64,000 bases of DNA from Symbiodinium kawagutii (GCA_009767595.1 VSDK01014170.1:197606-261605), one strand, 5' to 3'; counted from the stretch's first letter, positions 10,901 to 21,597 are shown. Numbers and translations are program-made. The notes: a model not told the origin generated them from the sequence alone.

Positions 10901-13334
10901 CTTCCAACCAAAAGAGTCTGGGCCAAGAAGGCGCCAAGAGTCTATGTCAAGAAAGCATTAAAGAAAGAGTATGAAAATTAAAGAAAGAGATAGAAAGAGT
11001 CTTCTTTAAAGTGAGAGTATCTTCTTTTTGGACGTTCGCTGGCTCCTTTGATGATGGATCTCCTTTATGATCCTTGAGGGTCCGTTCCTACATCATTAGC
11101 ACCACCATCCCAATTCTTTCCACAGGATCTGTTGATCATCTCGATGGATATTTTACTACACTGAACTTGTGATGCTAAAATTATGCAAAGACAATTGAAC
11201 ATTGCTCGAAGAATCAGTGAGAAACACCGGCTCTACGCAGTGATTTAGGTGTTCGGGTTTTAGGGTATAGGTTTTAGGGTTTAGGGTTTTAGGGTTTTAG
11301 GGTTTTAGGGTTTTAGGGTTTTGGGTTTCGGGTTTTAGCGTTTTAGGGTTTAGGGCTTCTTGATTCTCAGAGTTTCAAAACAACGGGCCTGCGCAGGTTT
11401 TTGAACAGTTGACAAGACTAACTCCTGGGCAGGTCTTGTGCATCCGGGCAAACCATGGAGTCTTGCCGTAAAATTAGCAGTAGAACTTGTTTTGTATCTA
11501 AGAAAATCTTGTCGCATTTTTGTGCATCTTTCGCTGCTTCCAGGCCTGATGGGAGCTGCCAGTGTCCTGGGACACCATCTTCTCCAACACCTTTGGAGGC
11601 CAAGCCCGAGAATCCAATCTGGACACAGCAACACACCGAGGATTGTAGGCACTCAAAGTGGCACTTAATGGATCTTAAAGTGGATCTTAATGGCACTTTG
11701 ACAAAGGAGAGGCTGGATGAGGCTGGCATCTGGAACCTTCCGAATCACGACCCGTTGTTCAATCATGTTCAATCTCATGCTGATCAACACCTGCGCCTGT
11801 GCGTATAAACTGTGCTGAAAGCAAACCGCAAAAGCAAGCCTTCTTCCGGAAAAGTTACTGCAAACCCGAAATAATGTCTCCGGGTTACAAACCAGAAGCT
11901 CCACTCTCTTGATGATCTGTGCATCAACTTGGGCGAGAAGTTTCAGCATGTCAAAATCAGCGATGATGATGCCTTGGTTGGCCCAGTCTCAGCATTGTTG
12001 GTATAGTCAGTATAGTATTGATCTGTAAAGGGTCCAGTGTCAGAATGCTAATATCATTCAAATTTGCACACGTTTGGCTAATCCAACTATCCTAATTCGG
12101 TTGACTCAGCCGGTACAGTCTTCGCAAAGCCTTGGTAAGAACAAAAACTACACTTTCGTAAAACAAACCAAAGAGGGGCACAAACCAAAATCACTCCAAG
12201 CATTGACCAAGGCAAAAAAAGGATGGAAGCAGGTAACCGAAGAAAGGGCAAGATGAAATCACAAAAGGCCCGTTTAAATCGCAATTGAGCAAGCCACGAT
12301 CCTGGGCATGCTCAATGATGTAGCCCAGGTCCTGGTGGGGAAATAGTGGCAACTTCTTGGACACTTGCCATTTCGGGTCCCGTTTCAGCTTTCAAGGTAT
12401 GATAATTTTACATTGTTTGCATGAAAGTCAACAAAATCAACAAATAAACAAAATCGATAACAGCAACATTTTTTGCAACCAAAACTGAAGGGACAAGCCA
12501 CGAGCCTCTCGGTGGGGGTCCCTGCATCCAAGAATCGGCAGGCCCCAAGCGAAGATTCAAGGTGTGCAGCACTGCTCCCATACATGGAATTGCATGATAA
12601 CCTTGAAGCAGCGCCCAGGAGGCTGGTAGATTCGAGAGCACTTCATAGCACTTTTTTGACTGCGCCCTCCCACAGGATTTGCAGCGACGCCATTAGCACT
12701 TGTTTGAAACATTTTTTCCCAAACACCTTTGTCCAATCTTCAGCAAATATCATTGCACATGGATTTGATGCAATATTGGGCAGTTGTTTTCTTATACTGA
12801 TACTTTTTCAAATTCTTCATATATGTATATAAATAAATAAATGCATTAAGACAATAGATAAACAAAGAAACAAATACATATAAATGTTGATTTCAACGAA
12901 CAAACAAATAATACATGTATGTGCTAGTGGATTTGTACAGCTTTCGAAGCTTGTAGCGATTGTCTCTTGCCGAGAGACATTCCAGGTGCCAAGCGCTGTT
13001 CCACATCAGCGTTCCAACTCTATCTTCCAGTTTGATTCCTGCGAGGCCCAGCGCTGCACTCAGAGATATCTTTGACTCTGCAAGAGTCGTGTCGAGTCAA
13101 CGAATGTGTTGTTCCACAGGAGTGCTGCCATTGTGGCAACTGAAAAGATGCAATGTGTATATATATATATATCAACATACCCATGTTTAGCTTTGAGAAT
13201 TTGTTCGTTTCTCATCTTTTCTCCTTATTCCTTCTTATGGCGGATTTAGCTGCTTTTCTCTCCTCGATTTAAGAGTGCAGAAGCCAACCGTTTTGATCTC
13301 CGAAGGTGTTGTGCATACGTCTGAGTGTGGTAAC
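1917..13334 (-). CDS. Acyl-CoA synthetase (AMP-dependent synthetase/ligase, fatty-acid CoA ligase type), multi-exon
   Basis: Activates a fatty acid through an acyl-AMP intermediate and transfers it to CoA. Exons read 5' to 3' on the minus strand: 13334-13263, 13038-12979, 12601-12537, 12331-12298, 11972-11889, 10485-10420, 9977-~9930, 8838-8772, 8567-8497, 8165-8076, ~7348-7229, 6542-~6487, 5939-5779, 5059-4946, 4855-4803, 4587-4502, 2543-~2487, 2097-1917 (stop TAG). Joined, they give the family motifs in order: [40 protein letters not shown], the P-loop [51 protein letters not shown], the hinge region [10 protein letters not shown] and [16 protein letters not shown], and the catalytic-lysine motif [11 protein letters not shown]. 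About 500 codons are placed; the family usually has about 540. The first exon (with ATG) and a stretch between 10486 and 11888 are unresolved. The motif style matches medium/long-chain (AlkK/FadD-like) ligases; substrate length cannot be read from sequence. Donors are GT, GC and GA. Confidence 0.9.
2941..3270. repeat. Tetranucleotide repeat (CCAT/CCGT)n in an intron
   Basis: Mixed ATCC and GTCC tetramers for about 330 bases. All six frames stay open because the period is not a multiple of three, giving [12 protein letters not shown] and DGWMDGRT-like peptides. These are repeat artefacts. The tract lies in the intron between the acyl-CoA synthetase exons ending at 4502 and starting at 2543. 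Confidence 0.95.
4502..5059 (-). CDS. Acyl-CoA synthetase exons with the hinge and C-terminal lid entry
   Basis: Three exons: 5059-4946 ([20 protein letters not shown] and on to DRSKD), 4855-4803 ([18 protein letters not shown]) and 4587-4502 ([20 protein letters not shown] and on to ERPIAA). The family A7 aspartate (TGDVA), the hinge lysine/arginine region (DRSKD) and the A8 loop (KSGGEWISS) are intact. Joining 4803 to 4587 needs a GC donor and restores the exact spacing between the DMEN and EMAAVVGV motifs seen in this family. The short intron 4945-4856 has no in-frame stop, so intron retention would simply insert about 30 residues. Confidence 0.88.
5477..5607. repeat. Pentanucleotide ATGTC/ATGTA repeat
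   Basis: Imperfect five-base units (TGTCA, TGTAA) occur in an acyl-CoA synthetase intron, next to an AT-rich stretch at 5205-5460. Confidence 0.85.
9085..9235. repeat. GTCATC-rich low-complexity tract
   Basis: Degenerate GTC/ATC triplets, open in several frames, in an intron of the acyl-CoA synthetase. No coding meaning is inferred. Confidence 0.75.
9930..10485 (-). CDS. Acyl-CoA synthetase exons carrying the ATP/AMP-binding P-loop
   Basis: The phosphate-binding signature is split by an intron. Exon 10485-10420 ends at the first base of the glycine codon in LCYTSG, and exon 9977-~9930 completes it as [15 protein letters not shown]. The joined motif [10 protein letters not shown] is the canonical A3 core of the adenylate-forming superfamily. 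For the reading frame to hold, the intron must start with GC at 10419-10418 and end with AG|G at 9979-9977. Skipping this intron would destroy the active site, so it is a good marker for testing the gene model. Confidence 0.88.
11249..11356 (+). repeat. Interstitial telomere-like repeat, TTTTAGGG with TTTAGGG variants
   Basis: A run of TTTTAGGG octamers mixed with TTTAGGG, TTTTGGG and TTTCGGG variants, about 108 bases long. Dinoflagellate telomeres are reported as TTTAGGG (Arabidopsis type); TTTTAGGG is the Chlamydomonas-type unit. The tract lies in an acyl-CoA synthetase intron, well away from any visible chromosome end. Confidence 0.93.
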
Positions 13335-13587
13335 CTGAAGCCCAAGAAAACAGCAGCACGAAGGGCACAAAAAGAGCCGAATATGAATTCAAAACATAGC
13401 CCGTGACATGCAGCTTCAGGATGCTTTAGACATCAAACAGCAAATAACAGTGCATGAGGTAAGATAGCAGTTCAAGTGGAAAGTGCACATTTTGCTTGAA
13501 GATGCCAAAGCGGCGTGCAAACTTGAGGGTGGGATTTCATGGGATCTCCCACGCACAAAAAAAGATTAATGAAAAAAACCAACGAAA

Positions 13588-13887
13588 TCACACCCGCAAT
13601 TCCCCGCTCAGCCAATTTTGGCTAATGCAGTGCAAAACTGTGATGTCAACAGATGTCTCCATGCATTTTGTCATTCGAAACCCTCTTTGGCTGAAGCTAA
13701 AGCCATGGGGCCACTCTTGGTCTTCGTAATGATCAAATTCTCTGGTTGAAGTCGGCTGCCTTGGAAGCATAGTGACCCCAAATGACTCCAGCAACTTGAA
13801 ATTGTGATCTGCCCCAAAATCATGGGAGCGAGTTAAATGCTCAAACTCCACAGATTCCACATGACATTCAAGCTCATATTCAGCCAC
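13588..13887 (-). CDS. Orphan coding-exon candidate, possible 5' part of the acyl-CoA synthetase or separate gene
   Basis: A 100-codon open frame on the same strand as the acyl-CoA synthetase and just upstream of its first placed exon. It is the only long open frame on this strand here. It has an acidic composition (AEYELECHVESVEFEHL, REFDHYEDQEW). I do not recognise a family, and it does not match the usual N-terminus of acyl-CoA synthetases. It could be a 5' exon, part of the next gene, or chance. Confidence 0.3.
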   Translation of the reverse strand: MAEYELECHVESVEFEHLTRSHDFGADHNFKLLESFGVTMLPRQPTSTREFDHYEDQEWPHGFSFSQRGFRMTKCMETSVDITVLHCISQNWLSGELRV

Positions 13888-14232
13888 GTTTTCTCAAGCG
13901 TGACTCACTTTGCTGAAAGCAACGCCTCCATTCATCACTCGGAATGACCAAAGGCTTGCAAGTATTATCCTGCAACCAAGAGTCCGCGATCCAACAAAGG
14001 ACCTGCAGTGTTCATCATTGCCCTCTGCGAGGAGAGAAACACAAAACACGTTTTAATCCAAGTTGATTGGGTCAAAGCACTGAAAACGTGCACTAGTACA
14101 TATATCACATACATATACATATACCATCATATACCTCTGCATACACATACTTACATAGGTATACATATGCATAGTTAATTACCACGATTCGATCGACGTT
14201 GCATGAACATGCATCAATCAAATCAAACATTA

Positions 14233-14430
14233 TCAAAGCATTGTATCCATGCTGGCAACAATACCATGATGTGGGTGTATCATGGGGAATCTGTGATTGA
14301 ATTTGTGTGCGAGCAACATTGCAAAGTAGTATGTACCAAATGCCAGCAACACCCAAAACATGAGGGCCATGAGGGCCCCACCTAGCAAAAGAGGCTCGAA
14401 GTCGCGCTTGTTCACGCTGATCTGTGCCAT
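14233..14430 (-). CDS. Candidate first exon of a small membrane protein
   Basis: The frame starts with ATG at 14430 and encodes MAQISVNKRDFEPLLLG followed by a strongly hydrophobic stretch of about 25 residues (ALMALMFWVLLAFGTYYFAML), then a basic/His-rich tail. This looks like an N-terminal cytosolic segment plus one transmembrane helix. The downstream portion may be intron. There is no family match, and a chance frame cannot be excluded. Confidence 0.3.
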   Translation of the reverse strand: MAQISVNKRDFEPLLLGGALMALMFWVLLAFGTYYFAMLLAHKFNHRFPMIHPHHGIVASMDTML

Positions 14431-14778
14431 GGCTGAAAGACTTGCCTTCTGCAGATATGGCCGTGGCTTAAGGCAGAAGAATCCATTGCAGTTTCCCGTT
14501 CTGGGAAGGAAACCTGTGACCCATTTGTTAAGGCATCAATGAGCATCAATGAGTACCAGTGGGATCAGTAGGCAGCGAGAGATCGGACAATGCGGAAATT
14601 GGGAGTCGGTGCTTTGTCCTTGTCATGCATTGCAGGACTGTTTCTAGGTGCTTGTCGCACCCCTTAAAAGGCCCAAACGGCTGTGGAAAATATTCAAGTG
14701 GGAGCTTCATGAACTAGTCGATGCAATGTTGCAGAAGCCCCAGCATCTTCACTTGGCCAATGAGGTCTCAGAAAAGCA

Positions 14779-16488
14779 TCAAAACCATGTTTCAACATGA
14801 AACTGATTGAAACTGCACGCCTCTTCAGGATCACGGACCAAAGATCGCCCCGCTTGCGGAACCAGAGTCATGGAATCCTTAGCTGAGGCCACTGGGCCTC
14901 GACCAATTGGGCCTCCAAATGGGCCTCCCCCCAACATCGCCCAAGGCACTTCTGGCGCAATGATTTTGAGCGTTGGAAATAAGTCAGAGATAGCTTCCAC
15001 CTTGAAGTGTTTGCAGCCAGGTGTTTCAAAGGTCTCCTTAATTTCCAGGTGGCACAGGAGCTCCCGCGGTGCAAACTACGTGTGCACATGAGCCAACATT
15101 GCTCCAATGCAATCCCAGTGTCCAAAGACCAGGATTCTACCATGAAAGCTTGAAAGCCCTTGTCGCTATCAAGGCCAGCGCACTTGGCCAGTCCAAGTCT
15201 GATCAGCTTGTGCGCAGCTAGGATAGACATGCCTCAGCATGTCATATTAAAAGCCATGAGCCAACCAAATCAAACATGATCAAACAATATTCGTGTATTG
15301 ACAAGATTCACCTCCGAAAACTTAGAACAAGTGAAATGAACATACTTGAGCACTCTAGTTCAAACCTTTGCCGCCCTCAGGGCCACATCTTCTGCACACA
15401 TTGGATGCGTGCGAACATGCATCAACCTTGCACTTCCAAAAGCACACATCAACACAAAAAAGACTTCATGAGAATTGTCCAAACGTTTCTCCTTGTTTCT
15501 GTTTGTAAATTAATTTGCATCCCACTTTTTACGAGTCCAAGCAACTGCAGGGTCCAAGTTTCATATGCCCACTGAGCACTAAATCAACCAGCAGCGGAAG
15601 AGCTGGCAATAGAATTTGCAAATGCCTTGGTAAATGACTTGTTTCACGCGTCAGATTTGGCGGTTGGATGTTGTGGAAAGCCTCTCAACAGGGACACCTG
15701 CTTTTCTGTGGCGAATGGAAACCAAATGAAGCGGAGTTTGACACAGGGGTAGGAGCTGCCAAGAGATCTGCCAAATCCATCTGGCCCATCTCACATTACT
15801 CCCAGTGGTGATTAAAAAACATAGCAAGCATGGCAAGCATCTCTTGGATGCATCTGCAAGAGCATCTGCAACGTTTTTTTCCGTCTCAAAATAACTGAAA
15901 CACGTTGAAAACCAAGCAGCTCGTCCAGCAAAACAAAGGCTTCGACGAAGGGATTGCTCACATCCTGAAGCAATCGAATCAAGGACTCTCTCTCCATGGT
16001 CTTTCTTGCGGCGACCAGCCCAAGACGTCCCTTGACCTGTCCTGTGCTGACGTGGTCAAGGAGAGAACCTTAAGGCAACTGTGGAAAAGGAACACATAGG
16101 AATGGCATGGTAGCCCTGGACTGGGCCGAACATATAAAAAACAAAGGTTTGTTATGCTGTCAACATGGCGCTGCAACAGCAGGATACCTTCTGCTTGTGA
16201 TAACAAAAAATGTTTGAGCCATCGGAATCCTTCGGATCCTTTTGTTTGTGCATGACCTCTCCGGGTCTCGTCCCAGCCTGCAAAGAAGCTGGCAGCGCTG
16301 CCAGTGCCAATCGCGGCCGAGAAGTACACAGGTGTAGCCGCGAGAGGTCTGCCACCAACCCAGCAAAACGCATGATATTTCCATTCTGGTTCTAGACTTG
16401 CAACTGGATGCAGGAACAGCGTCCAAGCTGGCCGGTGTTGTCCAGCATCTCTCAAGTTTGGGTGGGAGTCCGGCGAGTCTCTGTCCAA
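14779..16488 (-). CDS. Multi-exon gene candidate, weak GNAT-acetyltransferase resemblance
   Basis: Open minus-strand segments: 16488-16250 (contains FCWVGGRPLAATPVYFSAA), 16010-15890 (ERESLIRLLQDVSNPFVEAF), 15215-15095 (HKLIRLGLAKCAGLD and GFQAFMVES) and 15060-14800 (FKVEAISDLFPTLKIIAPEV, then a Gly/Pro loop). GRPLAA...VYF followed by a later (K/R)LIRLGL...GFQAF pattern recalls GNAT enzymes, in which a strand reading 'DGRPVG' precedes the acetyl-CoA loop and a helix followed by 'AYLEAS'. The key R/QxxGxG/A acetyl-CoA loop is not visible in the pieces I can place. Several segments are also open in another frame, so the reading is tentative. Confidence 0.3.
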
Positions 16489-17204
16489 ATCTCAGATTCT
16501 GGCGTGGTATGATGCGGTATGTTTAATATTGCTGTGTGTGGTTTTCCAGAAACCAGCGTGCACACTTAAACATACACATGCAATCACATGCACACATACA
16601 TGCACACATGTACTTTTAAAAGTGTAAGCAAACACACTTTTAGTACACCTGTGTAATGATATGATTCGATACATTTCTGAAAACACTAAAGATGAATCTC
16701 TAAGATATCTAAGATGAGTCTTGATACAACGATATACGACGTGTCCACATCCTCTTGTTATGTCTTGGAGCACTTCTATGCCCTGATTTCGTGCCCGGCG
16801 CCTCCAAGGTGAGGCCATGAATGGGCTTCCACTGGGTCCAAGCACAGCTCATCGAGGCGAAAGGAAGGCCAAGTCTCGGGCAAAGCAATTTGGGTGTTTT
16901 TCCTCGGCACCGAACTGCCAAACAAAAATCACATCACACAATTTCACGGCTAGCAGAGCCTAGCAGTCTAGCCCATGTCTCCCTTACAATTTCCGTGCGG
17001 GTCTCTGTGGTCCAAGGTTCAAGCCCCAAATGCCCAATCTGGAAAGCATCGGAAGCTTTGCCAAATCCTTAGATGAACAACCTCGCTATCTACTGACATG
17101 CGCCAAACAAAGCTAGCTGGTGAAAGACTTAAACACTTGGGGCAGTGGCAATTGCTACAGTAATCCACAATTCATTTGTTCTTTTGAATGGCATTTTGTA
17201 TTCC
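16489..17204. other. No gene supported
   Basis: Between two minus-strand exon candidates. It holds an AT-rich patch near 16560-16700 and short open frames on both strands with no recognisable motif. Confidence 0.35.
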
Positions 17205-17848
17205 TCAACTGATGCCGTACGTTCCTTGGAAAGGTACCATGGTGAAATATCTGCATAAGGGGCAGGCTTGCATCAAAGCTTCTGATAAGGTGTCACCATC
17301 TAAACAACATTGAAGAAGGTCAAGGGATTGCAGCTTCGGAAAGCACCTTCGAAAGAAGGGATGAGAAGAAACATACAACTGTGCCATCACTTCAACTCTG
17401 TCAAGCAAACAGCAACGCTGGACAATGATACTTGGAAGTCAGTCTCATCCTGTCACATGCAGAATCAAAGAATAAGCGTTGGCTTGGCCTGCTATTGCCA
17501 GAGACGGACATCACTTCCTGCGCATGGATTGGCTGCAACTGAACTCTTGCACAAATGCTGTAAGGGCATGGCCACAGCCTGTGCAAACTAGACCTCCACC
17601 TTTGCAATGGGCAAATTACAGTTACCAACTAAGCTGCCCCTCTGACGTGCTAAGTTCATCCAAATTCTGGGGATGAATTCAAGGTCCTGAGACTTGAAGG
17701 AGTGCAGAACCAAGTGCCGCAAGTTTGCAAATTTGGTCTGTGTGAAGCACCTGCGCCAAATTTGCTGAGCATGCGACAGCTGAAGGCTTTGCGCAGCCAT
17801 GTGGTTCGAAAACAAGGAATTACAACCATTGGTGATCCTCAGAAGCAA
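17205..17848 (-). CDS. Leucine-rich-repeat-like exons
   Basis: Two minus-strand open segments have LRR spacing. One near 17800-17660 reads FANLRHLVLHSF followed by LEFIPRIW. One near 17345-17265 reads FPKLQSLDLLQCCLDGDTL followed by LSEALMQACP. The LxxLxLxxCxL...L pattern is typical of F-box/RNI-type repeats. The sequence between them is broken in this frame, so an intron or a shift is needed. No F-box or other partner domain is visible. Ordinary hydrophobic sequence could mimic such a short pattern. Confidence 0.35.
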
Positions 17849-18282
17849 TTCATTTGGTTTTTATGTGAACATGTCCACAGGTTCAAGTATCATTTGGAAT
17901 TAAACATGTTTAAACCAGAAACGGAAATATACCATTTGACATTGCAAACCGAGAAATACGCACCACAATAGTAGCGTGGGCAATCAATAGAGAAGATCCT
18001 TTTAATTAATTGATTTCAATTCAACTCTCCTTGTTCAGAAAAGGACTTGGAGTTGATGTTGTGGTTGTGCCTACGATGGCCTTTGGATTGGCAAAATGTA
18101 ATCTTTTGGGTAATAATCATCCAATGTATTCCAGCGCTGCAATATCTGCAATTCCCAACCCTTTGCCGCGCCATCCATTGATGGAGCCGTTCAACTGCCT
18201 CCGAAGGTCGCTGAGTTTCAGGAGGCTCTCCCCCGCTTGCTTCCAGAAAGGTGCTACAGCAGTGTTGCCTCAGCACCATGCC

Positions 18283-18364
18283 CAGCTATGCCCAGCTATG
18301 CCCAGCTATGCCCAGCTATGCCCGGCTATGCCCGGCTATGCCCAGCTATGCCCAGCTATGCCCA
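18283..18364. repeat. Decamer repeat CCCAGCTATG
   Basis: Eight tandem 10-bp units, two of them CCCGGCTATG. Thirty bases make ten codons, so all three plus frames encode the same decapeptide in rotated order (PSYAQLCPAM). Confidence 0.95.
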
Positions 18365-18659
18365 GAAATCAGCCTTCATAGCTATGGCAGCACACAGCAA
18401 TCATGTTCTTACTTACAGCCATGCCGATCCACAGGCCTGTCTTGAGCAGTCTCCGGAGCGCAAGTTTCCTTCATTTTCCTTCGCTATCTGTGTCACGATG
18501 GCTAGTAGCGCGACAAAAATTGAGACGCTACCACCAGTAGGGCGGCACAAGGCGGTGGTGGAAGTTTCCAAGAGAAGAAACGTAGGAGAGGGAGGCTGGC
18601 CGCGATACATGGATGACAAAGCGATCCACTGAAAGCTGCAGGCGGCTGAAATCTGTCTG

Positions 18660-19070
18660 CCTGTTTGGTTGCCTATCTATATGCATCTTTAAATCTAAAT
18701 CCTATCTATCTATCAGTTTATTTGTCTAGTCTAATCTAATCTAACCTATCTAATCCAATCCAATCCAACCCAATCCAACCCAAGCTCATCCAATCCAATC
18801 TAATCTAATCCAATCTGTCTCTCTCTCTCTCTCTGTGACCTACCCGTCTACCTATCTACCTACCTATCCAACCTTCTACCTTTCTTTCCTTTCTTTTCTT
18901 TTCTTTTTTGCTTGCTTTCTTTCTCGATTTCATTTAATCTATCCATTTGTCTATGTCTATGTCTCTATATATCTATCTATCCATCTATCTATCTACCCAT
19001 CTATCTATCTATCTATCAATCTATCTCTCTCTCTCTCTCACTCTCTTTCTCTCTCTCTCTCTCGACACCT
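18660..19070. repeat. Low-complexity pyrimidine tract: CTAT, CCAAT and CTCT microsatellites
   Basis: Successive patches of CTAT, CCAAT/CTAAT, TTTCTTT and CT repeats. Open frames here are repeat artefacts. Confidence 0.85.
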
Positions 19071-19357
19071 CTTTCTATCTGACATCTCTTCTTCTAGACT
19101 ACCTTCTGCAATTTTCCATACGTGGCAACTTTGACTTCTAAACTTCCTTTGACAGGCCAATGCGCTCATTCATTTAAAGTATTATAGCATACGAGAAACT
19201 GCCACTGGGGTTTTGGAGTTGGCCTTATAGAAGCTACTGCCTCGTTGGCTTTGCTATGACCAGCTCCTAGCTTCCTGAGCAAAGATGTAGTCTCCGAGCT
19301 TAAGCCCAAACCCAATCACATCCAACAGATCCAACAGATCAAACAGATCCAACAAAT

Positions 19358-19898
19358 TCAACAGATCCAGCAAATCCAATAGATCCACCAAATAGATCCA
19401 CCAAATCCCCATCCCTTGCTGCCATGTCTTGCCATGTTGCGCAGCGCCATCTCTTCCACCAAACGTCCATGACTCCCTGCGAAACTGAGTAAGCGCTCGC
19501 AAAGCTTTTTGGAGGCATCCCCAGTGTCGGTGCCCTCCTGCCACGAGACGGTCGACGTTTCTACAACTGCACCGAACTGCATACCGAACCGCTGCGGTCT
19601 GGACCTGTTCCGCAAACTTTGTTGAAGAAAGAATGTTGTCTTCAGCCCTTCGGGTGGGAGGCTCAGTAAGTCAACCCAACCGGTAGTAGGCCACAAGCAA
19701 CCGATCCATCAACAAGTTGCATTCGGAATGGAGGATGCTGCTAAACAAGTGTACCCATAGACGCATTGCAAAGATGAAGGCTTGCTCAGTCTCCTCAACG
19801 AAGACGACCCGTTGCCAAAAGCTCTTCACAGAATTCCCCGCCGTGCGCAGGCACCGGGATGCACGCATAGCCTGGGCGCTACCACTGCCTTGGCCCAC
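19358..19898 (-). CDS. Unidentified coding-exon candidates
   Basis: Two minus-strand segments look protein-like. One at about 19860-19690 contains SFWQRVVFVEETEQAFIFA and RLWVHLFSSILHSECNLL, which is amphipathic and helical. One at about 19620-19430 contains KKLCERLLSFAGSHG and RLVEEMALRNMARHG. Just downstream (19318-19400) is an imperfect nine-base ATCCAACAG repeat that reads as leucine/aspartate-rich. No family is recognised. Confidence 0.35.
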
Positions 19899-20449
19899 AC
19901 GAACGGACTTGAGAAACCTAACTTTGAACCTTAAAATTGCTTACACACATTTTAGAGAAGATGCCATATGGTTTCATCTTTGATTCCCCTTTTTTGCAAG
20001 TGACTCTCTCACTTCGTCTTGGATCTTGGCCAGGAATATAATAGCCATTGATAGCCTTTATTGCCAGCTTATCTTTCGTCTGAAACCTCACTCCCCTGAA
20101 CAACCATGACAATCTAATGTGCTCTGCTGAGTACGGGCAAGTTACGGCCCAGATTCTCAAATACGTTTGCCTCAGCCAATGGCTGGAGAGAGCTGGAGAT
20201 AGCTTGATAACTTGGGGCAGAATGGGACATCCAGTAGCCACAGGCGAGTTTGACATCACAGTCTCTTCCAAGTCACTAGCACTGAATCAGTAAGACAGGT
20301 CCACTGCTGCGGGAAGGTCTGTGTCAACTGGACTTTGAGTTGTTCAGGTGCTTGACCTTCACCTTCTACGGAGCAGCAAGTCAGCAATAGTGCTGGGGCT
20401 GGTGGGTGTGAGACGGAAATTTGAAAATGAAGTGACTGAAGTGAATGGC

Positions 20450-20632
20450 ACGACTGGAGTGAATGAAGTGAATGAAGTGAATGAAGTGAATGAAGTGAAT
20501 GAAGTGAATGAAGTGAATGAAGTGAATGGCACGACGGAAGTGAATGAAGTGACCGAAGTGAATGGCACGACTGACGTGAATGAAGTGAATGAAGTGACTG
20601 AAGTGAATGGCACGATTGAAGTGAATGAAGTG
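20450..20632. repeat. 9-bp tandem repeat GAAGTGAAT
   Basis: About 17-20 units of GAAGTGAAT with inserted ggcacga variants. The plus frame reads (NEV)n and the minus frames read (FTS)n, (HFI)n or (SLH)n. All six frames stay open, so long open frames here carry no coding information. Confidence 0.92.
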
Positions 20633-21055
20633 AAATTCGGAAAAAAACACGCAACAAAAAGTGCTTTCAGGATCCCCACCTTGTGGCTGTTGTGCTCTTC
20701 TTGGTGGAGGCTGGAAGGGTTGCTTCTGTGAGGTGCACGCCTTGGTTGAGTGTCTTGAGTTTTTTGCACAATAATTTGAACGGCATGAACCGCACCCAAC
20801 AATTTCCGCTTCAAATTCTTCACCTTTACACCTGCTGTTGACTTTTAGGCATCTATGGCGCTAGGGAACGTCAAATGCCTCTCTCTCTCTCTTTCACTGG
20901 GGGATGCAGCTTGGTCTGACTCAAGAGCCTTATGGATCCAAGGTCTAGTGAACCGATCGGCGACCTAGGCAGAAATAAACTGGAAATGTCTTCTATCATG
21001 CGTATGTAATAAAAACACATCATAAATAAGATTAAATAAGTATGCGGTATACACC

Positions 21056-21558
21056 TCAATGGTTATCAAATGTTATGGGGTTGCCCTTTCCGCAAAGCTT
21101 CACAACGCAGCAATGCTGTCGCAATGCGATACTGACTACTGCTCCAACAAGACGCGGCATGGAAGAACTGAAGCATCCCTTCGTGTGCCTTGAGCAACGC
21201 ACGTGACAGAATCCCAAAAAAAGTTCCATAGTTCCGCGTATGTTTCCATGTATGTTTCCACGTTTGGTGAACCTACATGGCTTCAACAACAATTCGTTGG
21301 AAGACCAAGCCACGGACAGCCATGGGCAGCTTTGTTGCATCCATGTTGCCATTTCTCGGACGATGCTTCGGATGGCATCTGCGGTGAACTCCTGCATCGG
21401 TAGCCGGGGATCCAGTATCTACCTCCCAGTACCGCGTAGAAATATTCTATGTCCTTTTTTGCCTCTGAACTGAAATGAGTCACCTCAACAAAAGATTCCG
21501 TCAGTATTTTCATTGCTTCACAAGTAAAGTGTTTCGTACTCCCAAGCGCTGAAGTCAC
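21056..21558 (-). CDS. Unidentified coding-exon candidates
   Basis: Two overlapping-frame segments. About 21550-21410 reads TKHFTCEAMKILTESFVEV and KKDIEYFYAVLGGRYWIPG. About 21398-21280 starts at a GATGCAG|G acceptor and reads EFTADAIRSIVREMATWMQQ. The frames differ, which fits two exons of one minus-strand gene separated by a very short intron. The AG|G boundary matches the rule seen in the acyl-CoA synthetase. No family is recognised. Confidence 0.4.
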
Positions 21559-21597
21559 TGCAATTCTTCTTTTTTGATGCGATCACAATAGCACACC

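Noticed and set aside
16990..17035. Possible tRNA T-arm (GGTTCAAGCCCC)
   Set aside because: No matching acceptor stem, D-arm or anticodon arm could be drawn around it.
20256..20823. NEV, FTS and HFI repeat proteins
   Set aside because: 9-bp repeat open in all frames; no flanking exon signals.
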